Shown in pieces: positions 1 to 11,579 of a DNA stretch of 64,000 nucleotides (position 1 is its first letter; the number at the start of each line of letters is the position of its first letter). The notes under the pieces were generated by a model. It was not told the DNA's origin. It was given only the letters and a program-made list of their open reading frames with translations, and did not search any database. The stretch is from Endomychus coccineus. Lineage: Eukaryota; Arthropoda; Insecta; Coleoptera; Endomychidae. The position numbers were made by a program, and so were the translations under genes. The stretch spans positions 37,850,581 to 37,914,580 of the forward strand of contig OY294071.1 in the NCBI GenBank assembly GCA_958510875.1. The letters run 5' to 3'.

Positions 1-419
1 ACCTAGGATTAAAACCAAGAATTTGATATCTATAATTTTCTGTGAAGCTGTTGCTATCTATGGATTAATTTTAGCTATTGTTTTAACGAGTAACATCATA
101 GTAAGTGCATTCTTTCATTATAAAAGCAAGTAAAACTATATGCTTCTTAATTTTCTAGGAAATCAGTAATAAACCTTCCACAGAGCAACTACATGCTAAA
201 AACATAATGGCGTCACATATTATATTTGGAGCTGGTTTAACTGTGGGTTTCGTTAACCTATTTTGTGGTCTCTGTGTCGGTGTTGTAGGTTCTGGAGCGG
301 CTATAGCAGATGCCGCAAATGCTTCATTATTTGTGAAAATTTTGATCATTGAAATTTTTGGCAGTGCTATTGGTTTATTTGGTCTAATTGTGGGAATATA
401 TTTGGTAAGTCAAGTTTCT

Positions 420-485
<66 letters not shown>

Positions 486-596
486 TTTTGTTGATATTCT
501 TGAACCATTTGTAATATTTGTATGTTTTCTTGGTATATTGGTTCGTATATATACTGGTTATCAGTATATATACGAACCAATATACCAAGAAAACAT

Positions 597-643
<47 letters not shown>

Positions 644-717
644 CAAATTTATTATAAGACTTATTTTTAATTGAAATTGATATCTTTCAGACATCTCGAG
701 GTGGTATGAGCAATTAG
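1..717 (+). CDS. VhaPPA1: V-type proton ATPase c'' (21 kDa) proteolipid subunit, copy A, 5' end off-window
   Basis: Proteolipid of the membrane V0 ring, which carries protons through the V-ATPase. Only the last three exons are inside the window: 1-100, 159-404 and 691-717, all joined in phase 0 with GT-AG introns. The visible part starts at a segment [21 protein letters not shown], followed by helix-rich [14 protein letters not shown] and [20 protein letters not shown]. Both segments keep the glutamate in a helix (FCEAVA and LIIEIFG) expected of a c'' subunit. The protein ends TSRGGMSN, shorter and different from copy B. The last intron is filled by TA repeats and a palindrome. The neighbour copy B lies 350 bp downstream on the same strand, so this is a tandem duplication. 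Family is certain; whether copy A is functional cannot be judged without its 5' part. Confidence 0.9.
419..645. repeat. TA microsatellites flanking a 91-bp near-perfect palindrome, inside copy A's last intron
   Basis: Two long TA runs (about 419-482 and 599-640) flank an inverted repeat with arms 514-556 and 562-604 and a 5-base spacer (gttat). The arm contains ttttcttggtatattggttc, which resembles a stretch at 24905-24935 (ttttcttggtattttggttg) in a Penelope-like region, and the preceding cttgaaccatttgt resembles cgaaccatttgt there. The palindrome may therefore be a small retroelement-derived fragment. Confidence 0.85.
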
Positions 718-1067
718 ACTGGTGTGACATCCAAGATTATGATTGAGAATGTTATAATTTTCTGATTTCCTGATACATAAGTTGTACATTTTGTTGATAA
801 ATTAGCTTAATTATAACTCTATTGAAGAATATCTGGAGTTGTATTATAGTATATAATGTTAATAATAAATAGTTTTTAGTTTATTGATTTTGAATCCATT
901 CCCAAGATTTTGTGAAAATACCATTGTTGCCACCCCTAAGCACCGCCATTTCTGTGGTCATTCAGGGAGGTTCATATTCATAGACTACGCGAGTTAATAT
1001 CAACCCTTCTTATTCTATGGGGTTGGCACGTTGAAATAAAAGAATTGATTTTATTGAAACTAGTAAA
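718..1067. other. spacer between the two VhaPPA1 copies
   Basis: About 350 bases holding the 3' flank of copy A (an aataataaat run near 860 could serve polyadenylation) and the presumed promoter and 5' leader of copy B. No open frame or repeat was recognised. Confidence 0.5.
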
Positions 1068-2706
1068 ATGCGAGCAATTTTGTTTTATACCTTTACTATT
1101 TTATCTACCATCACTATAACAATTTTGAGTAAGTATTTAAAAACAATTTTTTCATTTGATATGTAATTAATAAAATTTTAGCGTTATATCATGTGTTAAC
1201 GGGAAAAGGCGAGAGAATCAGCTTTGGCTGGTAAGTTCCAGGCCATTATTAAATTCTTTAGGATATGCCATTTACAGTTTTGCAGGTTTTTAGAAAACAC
1301 TTCCCCACATATGTGGGCTACTATTGGAATAGGGCTATCTGTGGCACTGTCTGTTGTTGGAGCTGCAATGTAAAGAGAGCATCAAAACTTTTCAATATGA
1401 ATGATTTATGCCTTATGCTTTTAGTGGTATTCATACAACTGGGGCCAGTATTATAGGAGGGGGAGTAAAAGCACCTCGAATAAAAACAAAAAATCTCATC
1501 TCTGTGATATTTTGTGAAGCGGTTGCTATATATGGCTTGATAACAGCCATCGTCCTGTCTGGTTACTTACAGGAAAGTAACCTCTTCCATTTTGTTATTG
1601 ATGTTTTAATTAAATTGTAAAAACTTGACGTGATGCAAATTTAGTACCTTATGAGAAGTTTGATTGTTACATTGTGTTGTATATTCATCCTCAATAGTTG
1701 GTATTCAACCAAATTTTGCATTTTACTGGCTTATCTTTACTTGTAGAAAGATTTCAAAATTTAAGTCAATAATCAGTGTATATTCATAACATTTATAATT
1801 TTCGTCGAAACTGCAATCCATATGAAAAGTATTATAGATTAATTTATTTTAATGATATTCTTCAACTGTTGGTTAATATTGTAACATTAAATACTATGTT
1901 ATTTACAATATGGATAAGATGTCCTATCACATAGTAAAGGGTGACACAATACAATTTGTTGTATTTAAATATTGAGATACAATAACAAATAAATTGTTGA
2001 CACATGAGAATAGAAGTCAAAGGCGACAATCGTCTGTAGTTCGGAATATAACTTCAGTTATCAGTTTACCTTCAGTTGTTAGCGTGATAAATTCACAATC
2101 TTCTATAGAAATACATACTTCGGCTGTGGAATGCATATGAATTTTTATGTTTTTTTTAGGACTAGATTAAATTCAGAGGGTAGAGTAGTGGAAATCTACT
2201 GGAAATAATACGCGGTTACAATTTGTCCACTCATTTATATATTTCATTGCACATATTTTTGAAAAATGTTAAGAGAATATCTATGATGCAGGACTTTTCT
2301 TGGGATATTGTTCTAAACAATGAGGAACTGAAAGGCAAGAACTGGATGTCTGGATATCTGATGTTTGGAGCAGGAATTTCTGTTGGTTTAGTAAATTTGT
2401 CCTGTGGAATTGCAGTTGGAATCGTAGGATCAGGAGCTGCTTTAGCAGACGCAGCCGATTCTTCCCTGTTTGTGAAAATTCTGATTGTTGAAATCTTTGG
2501 TAGTGCAATTGGACTTTTTGGATTAATAGTAGGGATATATATGGTAAGCATAAGACCATACATAACCTTTTTAACTAAAGCTTTGAGGTACTTACATTTT
2601 CATAAAAGTTATTTTTCTTTTTTTATAAGATTTAATTTACTTTTGAACAGTAATATTTACTTTGTTGAAGGTATCCAAAGTTTCCATGGGGAGTAAACTA
2701 CATTAA
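1068..2706 (+). CDS. VhaPPA1: V-type proton ATPase c'' (21 kDa) proteolipid subunit, copy B
   Basis: Complete paralogue of copy A. Exons read by eye: 1068-1128, 1182-1230, 1286-1369, 1425 to about 1593, 2292-2543 and 2671-2706. The start MRAILFYTF is followed by [12 protein letters not shown] and [19 protein letters not shown], matching the known N-terminal pattern of insect c'' subunits. Later come [38 protein letters not shown] and [16 protein letters not shown], with both membrane glutamates. The protein ends [10 protein letters not shown]. The oddity is the junction after SGYLQ (1572). The downstream acceptor at 2292 is phase 0, but the nearest phase-0 GT donor is the weak TTT|GTTATT at 1594, which would add ESNLFHF; a better-looking AAA|GTAACC at 1577 is out of phase. 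Exon 4's end is therefore uncertain. The rest is secure. Confidence 0.92.
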
Positions 2707-3607
2707 ATGGAATTTGTAAAACATCATACATTTATTGATGTACATTACCCAAAATATGTATCTATCTACCAACTGGTTGTGTTTCATTGTATGATGGTTC
2801 AACCTATCACATCATCAGCTCTTGGCACAAGTTGAACTTATACTTCATGTGTAATATTTTATTTGTAGGATTCATAGGTCTACATTGAAGACTGATGCTA
2901 CTTATTAAGATACATATCTGATTCTACAATTACTTTTCCAAAGTATATGTTTGTATCTCGAAAATTATTTGTATTCTCTCACATGTACTAGCACGAATTA
3001 GACAAAAATGGAGTTCTGAAATATGTGCCCTTCTCAAATGTTTACAGAAATTATGATGAAGGTTTTGACCTGGCGAATGAATATCCTGAAGATTCGACCC
3101 AATAATCTCAAGCTATACAATTTAAATATTATTACCAATTACAATAGAGTGAAGAAGGTACAATATCATTTTAGAAGAACCTAGGACAGTTCTTGATGCA
3201 TCTTGTTGGAATCTGATCACTTGGTCATACAATTATACAACTAACATATCTACATATTCATTACTGGATTTTCATGTACAACATAAGATGTTGGATAGAT
3301 ATCAAGTCTGATTTTATATTAATTATCTGTAGTAGTAGTCACTTATCTATGAACTAAGTCATGTTGATTTATAATTTGGTGTTATAACATATTTCTGTGA
3401 TCTTTTCATTTGATTAAAATGTTTGTAAATTTTACTTTCATAACTTTTATTATCCCTCTTTACTCTCACTTTCAGATTTCAAGTTATAATGGAAAGGAAG
3501 GAAATAAAACAAAGTATATAAAAAATAATTTCCATATTGCTTTCAAAATAATTCATATAAAGGAATCTGTTCAATAGTGTAAATATATGAAATTTGTACC
3601 ATATGAC
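2707..3607. other. convergent intergenic region between VhaPPA1 copy B and CPT2
   Basis: About 900 bases between the 3' ends of two convergent genes. AT-rich, with no convincing open frame, inverted repeat or tandem repeat seen. It presumably holds the 3' untranslated regions and polyadenylation signals of both genes. Confidence 0.5.
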
Positions 3608-6600
3608 TTAATTCTTGGCTTGAAGAATTGTTAGTATTTCTGCAAAGGACACTTTTAAAGCTTCTGTAAATCCTTCACCATCAGAATGACCATCATAGTT
3701 AGTAACTAACACCCCCAGTGAGTCGTCTTTGATGGCATACCTGCAAAAAATTTATCAAAACCTCAAGAAATTATATTGTCAATTTGCTTAATATGAAAAG
3801 CATACATTATTGAAAGTCAACTGTTTTTCACTCGACAAATTGTTGTCCACTCACCCAATGCCAAGACCATTTTGAACTACAGGTCCAAAGCCACCAGCTA
3901 AAATAACTGGTGAATTCAATGTACTTGTTGATATAATGTTTTTGTTGATGGCGGTAAATTCAGGTGCTTCAAAAATGTTATTGGTAGTTCCATTTTCGGT
4001 AGCGAAGTGTTTCAATGCAAACAAATGCCTATCGAAACCTTGACCCATTACAGCTTCTCTAGTCAACTGTCCATGCACTCTTGAACATTCACCCAACATT
4101 TGCTTCAGCTCCAATACCGAAGGGCGGCAAGATGTATTATTCAACGCAAGGACCATATTCTGGAAATGAATATGGAAAAAATTATATCGGCTGGATGTTA
4201 TTTTCCATTTTTTGATACTAACTACTAATTGTAGAAAATCAGAGCATGTCAAAATTTTAAGATCAAATGGTGGGAATTGCAATTACCTTAGTAGCTGTAG
4301 TGCAAGGGCGAAGAGTTTCGGTTCTTCCATGTTTAAAAGCTGCTGTACTACAAGATTCGTACGTTGCTACAAATTTACCGGTAAGTTTATGATATGCCAC
4401 CTAAAACATTGACAATTAGAAACATCTTTTATTCATGTTAGTGGTAATAATGTACAAATTATGTGTATTTCAGTGTCATCCCTAATAAACAAACCGTCTG
4501 TGAAGAGAATTATACAATTTGATAATTAAACGATTAGTCGTAATTCCATTTCATTATGATATTCTAAAGGCAGCGTCCGTTTCGAATATATCGGTTAAAT
4601 ATCTACAGTCAAGAAAGTCTGTTATAAATTACCTGAAAGCCCAGTTGCATTACCGCATCCGGACTGACCAATTCAGTTTTGCATAATTTTTTTCCAATCC
4701 CATCAAAAAGCAAATAATTAATGTTCAAAGAAGAACACGTCTGTTCAAATGCTTCTCTAGCATCTGTAATTGCTTTCTTCAAACGGTCAGTCAAATTTAT
4801 ATCTAGAATATGAAAATAAAAAAGGGGAGTGATGAAAAGTAATTTCTTTAATAAATTAGATGGAGAAGATTGGAGTCTGTATAATTCTTCAGATCAATAA
4901 TTTAATGGTTTTGAAAATTTGTTTTATCCAAATTTCAAAGTTAAGAAAATAATCCTTGATAATATATTACCTAATCTATACACCTCATCAATATTATCTT
5001 TTGCAAAATTAGTGTCAGGAGTGACTTGCGGTTGTTGCCTTGAGTCTTTATATATGTCTTGTAAATAACGTAGAACTGCCACGCCATCACCCCAAGAATG
5101 TTCAAAATTAAGACCTGCATATCCATCTTTTGTTACAATGAGAGAAAATGATTTATCGAACCATCTACAATAAAAAAAGAAATATGTGTTTAAGCAGAAT
5201 ATGCGTTAAATAAAGAGAAGCTAGGTTCACAGCATATCTTAAATTTTGGACAGTTTTATTCAAAAAGAGATGAAATAGTGAATACAGGAACGTAAAAAGT
5301 TACTACTGCTATATTAGTTCTAGAAGCTAGAAGACACATTTCTTATGAAATCATTTGACAACAGCCAAAAGCATCCTAGCAAACTATTAACTTAGTGAAA
5401 TTCATTCTCCAATTTATTGTTCTTGATTTATAGTCATCTTGAGAGTCGTTCGACTTCGGCCAGTTCGATCCGTGAACACGCTTTTATTCAGAATACATGT
5501 GTGAGTCACACTGAACCAACAAATGCAATAATTACTGAAAAAATTCTATCATTTCACCCTTTACTATGTGATATGAAATTTTATCCTTGTTGTAAAATTA
5601 AACACTACTATGTTGATATCACTTTTATTTGTAACTTCTGTAACTCGAGTTTCAGCATTACTACGCCATCTTCAGACGGTATTCAAATACAATTAAAATA
5701 CATAACTTCAACTATAAATTAATATACTTATCGGTAGCTACCAAGGATTACATGGTGGGTTTTTGAAGATTATGTTCTTAAACATAAAAGATGCTCTACA
5801 CTTTCAAAAACAGGTTCCACATTTGCAGATCATTTTTTCGATAATGATCATTCTTTCCATGAAATAGACCGTTTACATATTTTACATATAACTGACAAAA
5901 GCTCGAAACTTAAGTTGCTGGAATCTTTGCAAAATTTACTAACACAAAAACAATGCCCTACTTTTTAATGAACAAACTGACCTAATTTATTCACCATTAT
6001 TTAAAGCTATGTCATGTATTTATTCCAGGAATTATTGTCCTGATTAACTTTTATACCCTACTGTTTATTAGAATGTAAAAACCCGCCATGTAATCCTTTA
6101 GTAATAATCCTCTGAGTTCATGAATGAGTGACCATACCTACCGATAACTATATTTATAGTTCAAGTTAGTTATTGTATTGAATACTGTATGAAGATGGCG
6201 TAATAACGCTGAACTCGAATAACGAAAATTACAAATAAAAGTGATATCAACATAGTAGTGTTAATTTTACATCATGAATAATTACTGAGTACAATTTAAA
6301 GGAAGAGCCAGTAACTTTGGAGCAGTGTTTAAATGACATAAATAAATAAAAAACATGTAAATAACTACAATTCAATCATATGCTTTATGTAATTTACATA
6401 ACTTTGAGTGAGTATATTATTCCATTATATAATCAATTAAAGTTTCTTATCTTGAATCCTTCAATTTTTATAACATGAGTTATTTATTCATTGTATTTTC
6501 AATCTCTCCAACAGGACAACATAATAATATATTAATTTAGATATTGCTTGAATCAATATACCAAAATAATGTTACATCTTGAACAAAAAATTTTGGAAAA

Positions 6601-7944
6601 GATAATCTCAAATGAAATGCATTGAAAACTGGAAAGTCAATAATTACTGTTAAATGTTTGTCAAACATTTCTTAGCTATTGAGTAGATGAGCTCCAACAT
6701 AAATAAATTTTTAAAATTTTGGTTTAACTTCCAGTTTGAAGTTTATCAACTTTTATTGAATGTTACAGATTACTATGGCATGTGAATTAAGTGTTACAAG
6801 TAGATCAATCAACATAATGGTGATTTTGATATGTATTTCAATATTTTTTTATAACATTCCTATAAAAACAGGGAACTCACCTATTAGTTGAATCAGCATG
6901 TAAAAATTGTTTGACTATTTTGTAGGGATCTCCTTCAACAGCTTGACCATCTAAACAAACATTGAACAATGCAGAATCTATCAACTTCAATTTAGTCTCA
7001 TTCCCAGCATCCAATAGTTCATGCCTCAAAGTGGCCCATTTATCTCTATTTAACGTAGTAAGTGGTCCGATTGGAAATTCAGCATTGTCAATATCATCAT
7101 TGAGAATAAAGTTGAGCCTTGTTAAAATTTGTTCTGCTGGTAGAATGTCATGGTTAGCAGAGAATACGTTAAATGCATAAAAATGTCCTTTATACTGAAC
7201 AGTTATATGGGTACTGTCTGTAGTTTTTATTAACCTATCTTTGTCAATTTCTGGTATTCTTGTTGAATTGAATAAACTAGGATACTGGCTCATATCTAAA
7301 GGATAAGCTTTGAACAAGTACGCACCATACCATGATAGAGATTCTGGTAATTGGCTGCATACAGTTCGAAAGAATTCTGTATCGCTTTTCTGTGGATTCA
7401 AATGAAATACTTCTGGTTCTATTAGGGATGATTTGAGAGAATTATAGAATCTCAAAGAACTTATAATTAAATTGGATGTTTTGATTAACTGACTGTTAAA
7501 TTCTTCTCTTTCATCATTATTTAAGACAAGAAGAGGATTGTAATTTATGGGCAGTGGAATACGATCTCTTAAATACATGTCGAACCACATTCCAGATATA
7601 TAACTAGTATTTTTATGGTTCTTATCAAAGTCTTTCAACATCTGATGGAGTTGTTGTCCAGTGGTATTCGCAAATCTGTTCACATTATACTCTGTTTTAC
7701 GATATGCTTCATCGATCAGCAAGGGCCTTTGTGCAGCTAGGTATCTTTCACATGTCAACTCTAATTTCGGTATTGGTAAGCGTGGCAGTGATTTTTGAAA
7801 ATGGAAAGTAGGCACTTTGCTCCTTTGAATTAATTGATATTTCAAATAGTCCTCTCCTGCTAGAGTATCAGGTTTGGTATTTGATGCAGCTTGTAATGAT
7901 TTGGAATACAGAGGGTTTATTCTCTGCCTGAGACTACCCGACAT
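3608..7944 (-). CDS. CPT2: carnitine O-palmitoyltransferase 2, mitochondrial
   Basis: Inner-membrane enzyme that moves long-chain acyl groups from carnitine back to CoA for beta-oxidation. Six exons (transcript order): 6881-7944, 4971-5164, 4633-4802, 4287-4400, 3855-4159, 3608-3740. Lengths sum to 1980 nt with consistent phases, giving 659 residues, the usual size. The start is the ATG at 7944; a GTG codon two codons upstream is not used. The N-terminus ([18 protein letters not shown]) is basic and serine-rich, as expected for a mitochondrial presequence. The acyltransferase signature [12 protein letters not shown] places the catalytic histidine at residue 377. Further family motifs are [16 protein letters not shown] and the substrate-site region [11 protein letters not shown] 51-nt intron (7953-8003) lies in the 5' leader just before the start. 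Intron 1 holds a Penelope-like relic. Neighbouring genes are unrelated. Confidence 0.96.
5530..6290 (+). mobile_element. Penelope-like retroelement relic (GIY-YIG C-terminus plus inverted terminal repeats) in CPT2 intron 1
   Basis: The plus-strand frame from about 5815 reads [16 protein letters not shown] and then [12 protein letters not shown]; after a frameshift it gives [16 protein letters not shown]. This is the characteristic end of the GIY-YIG nuclease domain of Penelope-like elements. The frame is broken. The flanks are inverted copies of each other: a block with aagttacaaataaaagtgat is on the minus strand at 5570-5700 and on the plus strand at 6175-6275, and cggtagctaccaaggatta (5732-5750) mirrors 6075-6150. 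The same 3' sequence recurs at 45880-45960. Placement inside an intron, opposite to CPT2, suggests a tolerated insertion. Confidence 0.8.
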
Positions 7945-8651
7945 GTTCACTGCTACAATTAAATTACTTTTGGAATAAGATTACTTTTATATTAGATACT
8001 TACAAGTGTAGGATAATTCTCACATAAAAGATATTAGTCGCTGAAAAAATATGTAATTATAATAAGAATAATGTATATCATCAACTTCATTAACTGATTA
8101 AAAGTAAGCATAATTACATGGTAATAAATGAAAATGTTAATGAAATTCACCATTCGGTCACGAATAGTACAACAAACGAATGGTTAACAGCTGATTTTAC
8201 AGTTGACATATATTCAGCAGAAGCAAATGACATTGTACATAAATCATAAATTAACTATTAAATTATAAAATGAGGTATCTATATTATTGTTTTCGAGTGA
8301 GAGTGCGCATTGTATGAATCAAAGAGTTCTATAACGATCTCTTTGGTATGAATTCAATGAATTAACATAGACTAGGACACAAACCACAGAGCACTACACA
8401 AACTACGTAGTAAGTACTGAATTATACGTAAACAACTGGAACCATCGCTCAAGCGTAATCAGCGTCGTTAAAACGAGCCTTCGTGTTAGAGTAGTACGGC
8501 TGCAAATCGTGTATTGATTTTTTCTGTCTATCACGCAAAGATATATAGAACCCTTTGCTATCACGTCATCACGTTTGTGTTATGAGCGTTTTACGGCCAC
8601 TGTCAATCGATTTTAATTTAAACCTGTTTTTGGAAACATTTTCGAAAGAAA
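7945..8651 (-). other. CPT2 5' leader and probable promoter region
   Basis: On the minus strand a leader exon ends CACTT|GTAAGT at 8004 and rejoins at 7952 (TTGTAG|CAGTGAACATG), 8 bases before the start codon. Upstream, to about 8650, the DNA is moderately less AT-rich (8440-8600) and may contain the promoter shared with, or next to, the THAP relic at 8652. No TATA-type element can be chosen with confidence. Confidence 0.55.
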
Positions 8652-9111
8652 ATGGTGAAAAGTTGTTGTGCTTATAACTGCACTAATGTATGGAGGCCAA
8701 ATCAAGGTATCCAATATCAGATGTAAGTAATTTTTCGTAAATTATGATTAAGAAGTGTGGAGCGTAGTAATCATAACTTCACACTGAAATTGAAAGTACT
8801 TTTTTGGTGTTTGATTTTGATTCAATCTTGAGCATAATTTGGTACTTTTGGTAGTGCATTTCTATAAATGAGTACGTTTTTTAGATTCCCCTTGAAGAAA
8901 CCAGTCCTTTTATTTAGAGCAATGGGTAAAAGCTACGCGATTGGAAAATTTCATCGCTACACCTCATACCCTGATATGTAGTCAACATTTCAAAAAAGAA
9001 GATTATTCATAATCAACAGTAACCATGAAAAGGTTGAAACCTAATGTAGTGCCATCAGTATTTGATTCCCCATGGTATTATCAAGAACATAACTTTAAAC
9101 GTAGAAAATAG
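8652..9111 (+). pseudogene. THAP-domain gene relic
   Basis: A THAP zinc finger binds DNA through C2CH ligands. The first segment starts MVKSCCAYNCTN (C-x4-C) and reaches a donor at 8723 (CAGAT|GTAAGT). After an intron ending tttttttag near 8883 come FPLKKP, EQWVKATRLENFI and LICSQHFKKEDY, giving the C-x2-H pair (CSQH) and the conserved tryptophan. The later VVPSVFD matches the AVPxxF box that closes THAP domains. A one-base frameshift separates FPLKKP from EQWVKA, and a TAA follows EDYS (near 9008), after which the frame continues to a TAG at 9109. I read it as a decayed gene or retro-derived copy; a sequencing error could explain only one of the two lesions. Confidence 0.75.
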
Positions 9112-9863
9112 AGCGAGCTCATGAGGCTGTGGTGGAGGTAAATTTGATAATAGAATTTTCCAAATACCTAATGATTGCTTTTAATATTGCATGTAGTGTT
9201 TTTTATCCAAACAAGATTCCTAATCATTGATCAGTATGCTGGTTCAATGTTACGTCATAATTATGCCACCAGCAAATCCCATAAGTATACACCAAGGGGT
9301 GTTGCGCTCTGATACAAGTTTATACATGTAATGCCACGAGTGCCTATGAATGCTATGCAAATTTTAACAGAATGCCAGAGACTGCCTAACAAAAATGTAG
9401 ACCTGTCGGTATACGCTTGGTGTAAGATGTCGCTGACGTAATCTTCAACTCGTACTGATCAAAATATTATACAAATAAATTTAGAATTATAATTTATTTA
9501 TTCATTCATGTACATCTTAAAATTTATTTTAGTTATACAGTAATATACATATTATATTATGTTATTGTAATTTTTAGCTAGAAGAAATGGCATCTTGGAC
9601 AAAATTATGACACATAAATAATTATTTATCTATCTTAAAACCTAAAAACAGGGATTAGGTATAATTTTACTCATTAGAAATTTCAATTTTTCATCGTGAA
9701 AGCACATTATCTCTATTAAAAGCAATGGGTGCAACAAGGACGGGAAACCACGATTTACAGCGTGCCCGTTCTAACAACTCTGCTCGTTTTGTTTACATTG
9801 AGCCGTCGTTCCAGTTGTATACATATATTTCAATGGTAGTAAGTAGTAATAATAGGTGTAGGG
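9112..9863. other. intergenic stretch without recognised genes
   Basis: AT-rich sequence between the THAP relic and the first P-like element. The segment 9700-9860 is less AT-rich but has no sustained frame. The last eight bases (9856-9863, gtgtaggg) are the left target duplication of the next element. Confidence 0.5.
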
Positions 9864-10474
9864 CACGGTCGTACATACAGGTCTGGGAACTCTATGTTTG
9901 ACATGAGTCTCTTATATTTCGCCAAACTCGTAGTCCCTCGCTCAGCCACCAGCTAGCGTTTGGATCGAAGTATAGCAACAATCACATTATTAAGTAAAAT
10001 AATTTTTCTCGTAACGCAATATTCACTATTCTGATTTGAGAGAGGAATAGAACTGTTACTCTTGTCAAAATGTATTACTCACCATAAAAATAACTTCCCC
10101 TTTTTCGCTCGCACATATAAAAGACCTCGTTAAAACGATTTCTATCAGGAATCGCAAGCAGCCACTTTTTTCGCATTTTCGCATCTTTCGGCACTTTAAA
10201 AACAGAAGTTTCTTGCTTTACACTTTTGTACCCCGTTTTGCATTTCGGCACAATACACGGTTTCGTAATTTTTTCTAAAAACTCTGGTATTCCTTGTGCT
10301 TACAAGTCAACAATGACAGTTGCCACGTTGCTAGAGAACACGGTCGTATACGTGCCAGAGATCATTCCTCGACTCATGCGCCACCCTTTTGGTACTATGC
10401 AACATGACGCTTAACAGACTTACTTCTCACATAGAAAACAGCCTCGAGTTCCCAGACCTGTATATAGGACCGTG
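9864..10474 (-). mobile_element. P-element-like TIR transposon with THAP frame, copy 1
   Basis: A 611-bp element with 29-bp terminal inverted repeats (starting CACGGTCGTACATACAGG; the other end reads CACGGTCCTATATACAGG inverted), flanked by a perfect 8-bp duplication gtgtaggg at 9856-9863 and 10475-10482. Eight-base duplications are the hallmark of the P superfamily. The minus strand at 10255-10090 encodes CIVPKCKTGYKSVKQ, FKVPKDAKMRKKWLLAIPD and NRFNEVFYMCE, a THAP zinc finger (C-x4-C, the KW in helix 1, then a cysteine near the end). No catalytic domain is present, so the copy is non-autonomous. Confidence 0.88.
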
Positions 10475-10482
10475 GTGTAGGG

Positions 10483-11085
10483 TAATCTATGGATTGATGC
10501 CACAACCTATAGAATATAGTCCTATAGAATAATGGTGTTGTACCAGAGAGATAATAATAATAATAATAATAATCTTTATTTGAAATAGGTAGTCCTAATG
10601 TACATTTACAAAAAAAAGAAAAAGAAAAAATTATGCATGAAGTATATGATAAATTATTTCCTAATAGTAACTCAAACTAAGAATAGAGAGCACTAAAGGA
10701 TATATTAGTGACCGGACTTAATAAATTTAGAGCCGCGGAGTGGGGATGAATGAGTTACCAAGCTTCCCATACCATAAAATTTTTCTCTGTACGAACTACA
10801 CTAGCAGAAGACTCGACATGGAAAGAACGAATTGTGAATGCCGCTCATAGAGTACGGGAAATTTGTTGGAGGGGAGAAATCGGTTACTATTCAATCCCGG
10901 TCACTCGATTAACATGGGCTTTTATGGGACTGACTCTCTCTATTCTTACATCTCTCTGTGTTGTACTTTGTATTCTATGCTGAAACCATAGAGATTAAGA
11001 ATAGGGTAGACTAGAAGGTAGATAATCTATGGATCAGTGTCACTAGCTATACAATATAAAACCATCGAATAATGGTTTTGTACCT
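10483..11085. repeat. local ~67-bp repeat pair and an AAT-tailed LINE end
   Basis: Segment 10483-10548 (taatctatggattgatgcca...) recurs with some changes at 11022-11085 (taatctatggatcagtgtca...), both ending in tggtnttgtacc. Between them, (AAT)n at about 10552-10572 followed by ctttatttgaaat is the reverse complement of an AATAAAG-plus-ATT-repeat tail, typical of a short non-LTR retrotransposon 3' end on the minus strand. Confidence 0.6.
10750..10983 (+). CDS. 77-codon open frame of unknown origin
   Basis: Open frame starting MSYQASHTIKFFSVRTTLAE, with a hydrophobic C-terminal segment (TWAFMGLTLSILTSLCVV) that could span a membrane. I do not recognise it. Its 3' third overlaps a locally repeated sequence (10940-11010 resembles 11080-11145), which argues for repeat DNA rather than a gene. 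It is listed because composition is more protein-like than its surroundings. Confidence 0.15.
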   Translation: MSYQASHTIKFFSVRTTLAEDSTWKERIVNAAHRVREICWRGEIGYYSIPVTRLTWAFMGLTLSILTSLCVVLCILC

Positions 11086-11221
11086 TGTATTTTGTGCTAG
11101 AACCATAGAGATCAAGAGTAGAGTAAACTTGAAGGTAGGTATTTTTTGACTCTCGTCTAAAATGACCAGCGGCTCGTTCCTGATATGCCCCGCCCACTTA
11201 TGCTCCGTTTGTTGTTTTTAA

Positions 11222-11487
11222 CACGCTCGTATATACAGGTCTGGGAACTCGAGGCTGTTTCCTATGTGAGAAGTGAGTCCGCTAAGCGTCATCTGTTGCA
11301 TAGGTGGCGCGTTAGTCGAAGAATGATCTCTGGCACGTATACGATCGTGTTCTCACATAATAATGTGATTGTTACCATACTTCGATCCAAGCGCTAGCTG
11401 ATGGATGAGCGAGGGACTACGAGTTTGGCGACATGTAAGAGACTCATGTCAAACAATAGAGTTCCCAGACCTGTATGTACGATAGTG
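11222..11487. mobile_element. P-element-like TIR transposon, copy 2 (short)
   Basis: A 266-bp internally deleted copy of the same family, inserted in the opposite orientation to copies 1 and 3. Terminal repeats start CACGCTCGTATATACAGG and end in gtatgtacgatagtg. A perfect 8-bp duplication gtttttaa flanks it at 11214-11221 and 11488-11495. The THAP segment is missing; the retained body matches the two end regions of copy 1 (ctacgagtttggcg). Confidence 0.88.
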
Positions 11488-11579
11488 GTTTTTAACTAAC
11501 GCGCCAAGAAAGTAGTCTGAGCAGACAAATAAAAAGAGATAGCCTCTCTTGAAAATTCTTAGTTGGGGGCACGGTAGTA

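Noticed and set aside
367..730. Open frames of up to 103 codons rich in Y, I and K
   Set aside because: They are translations of the TA repeats and palindrome in the VhaPPA1 intron.
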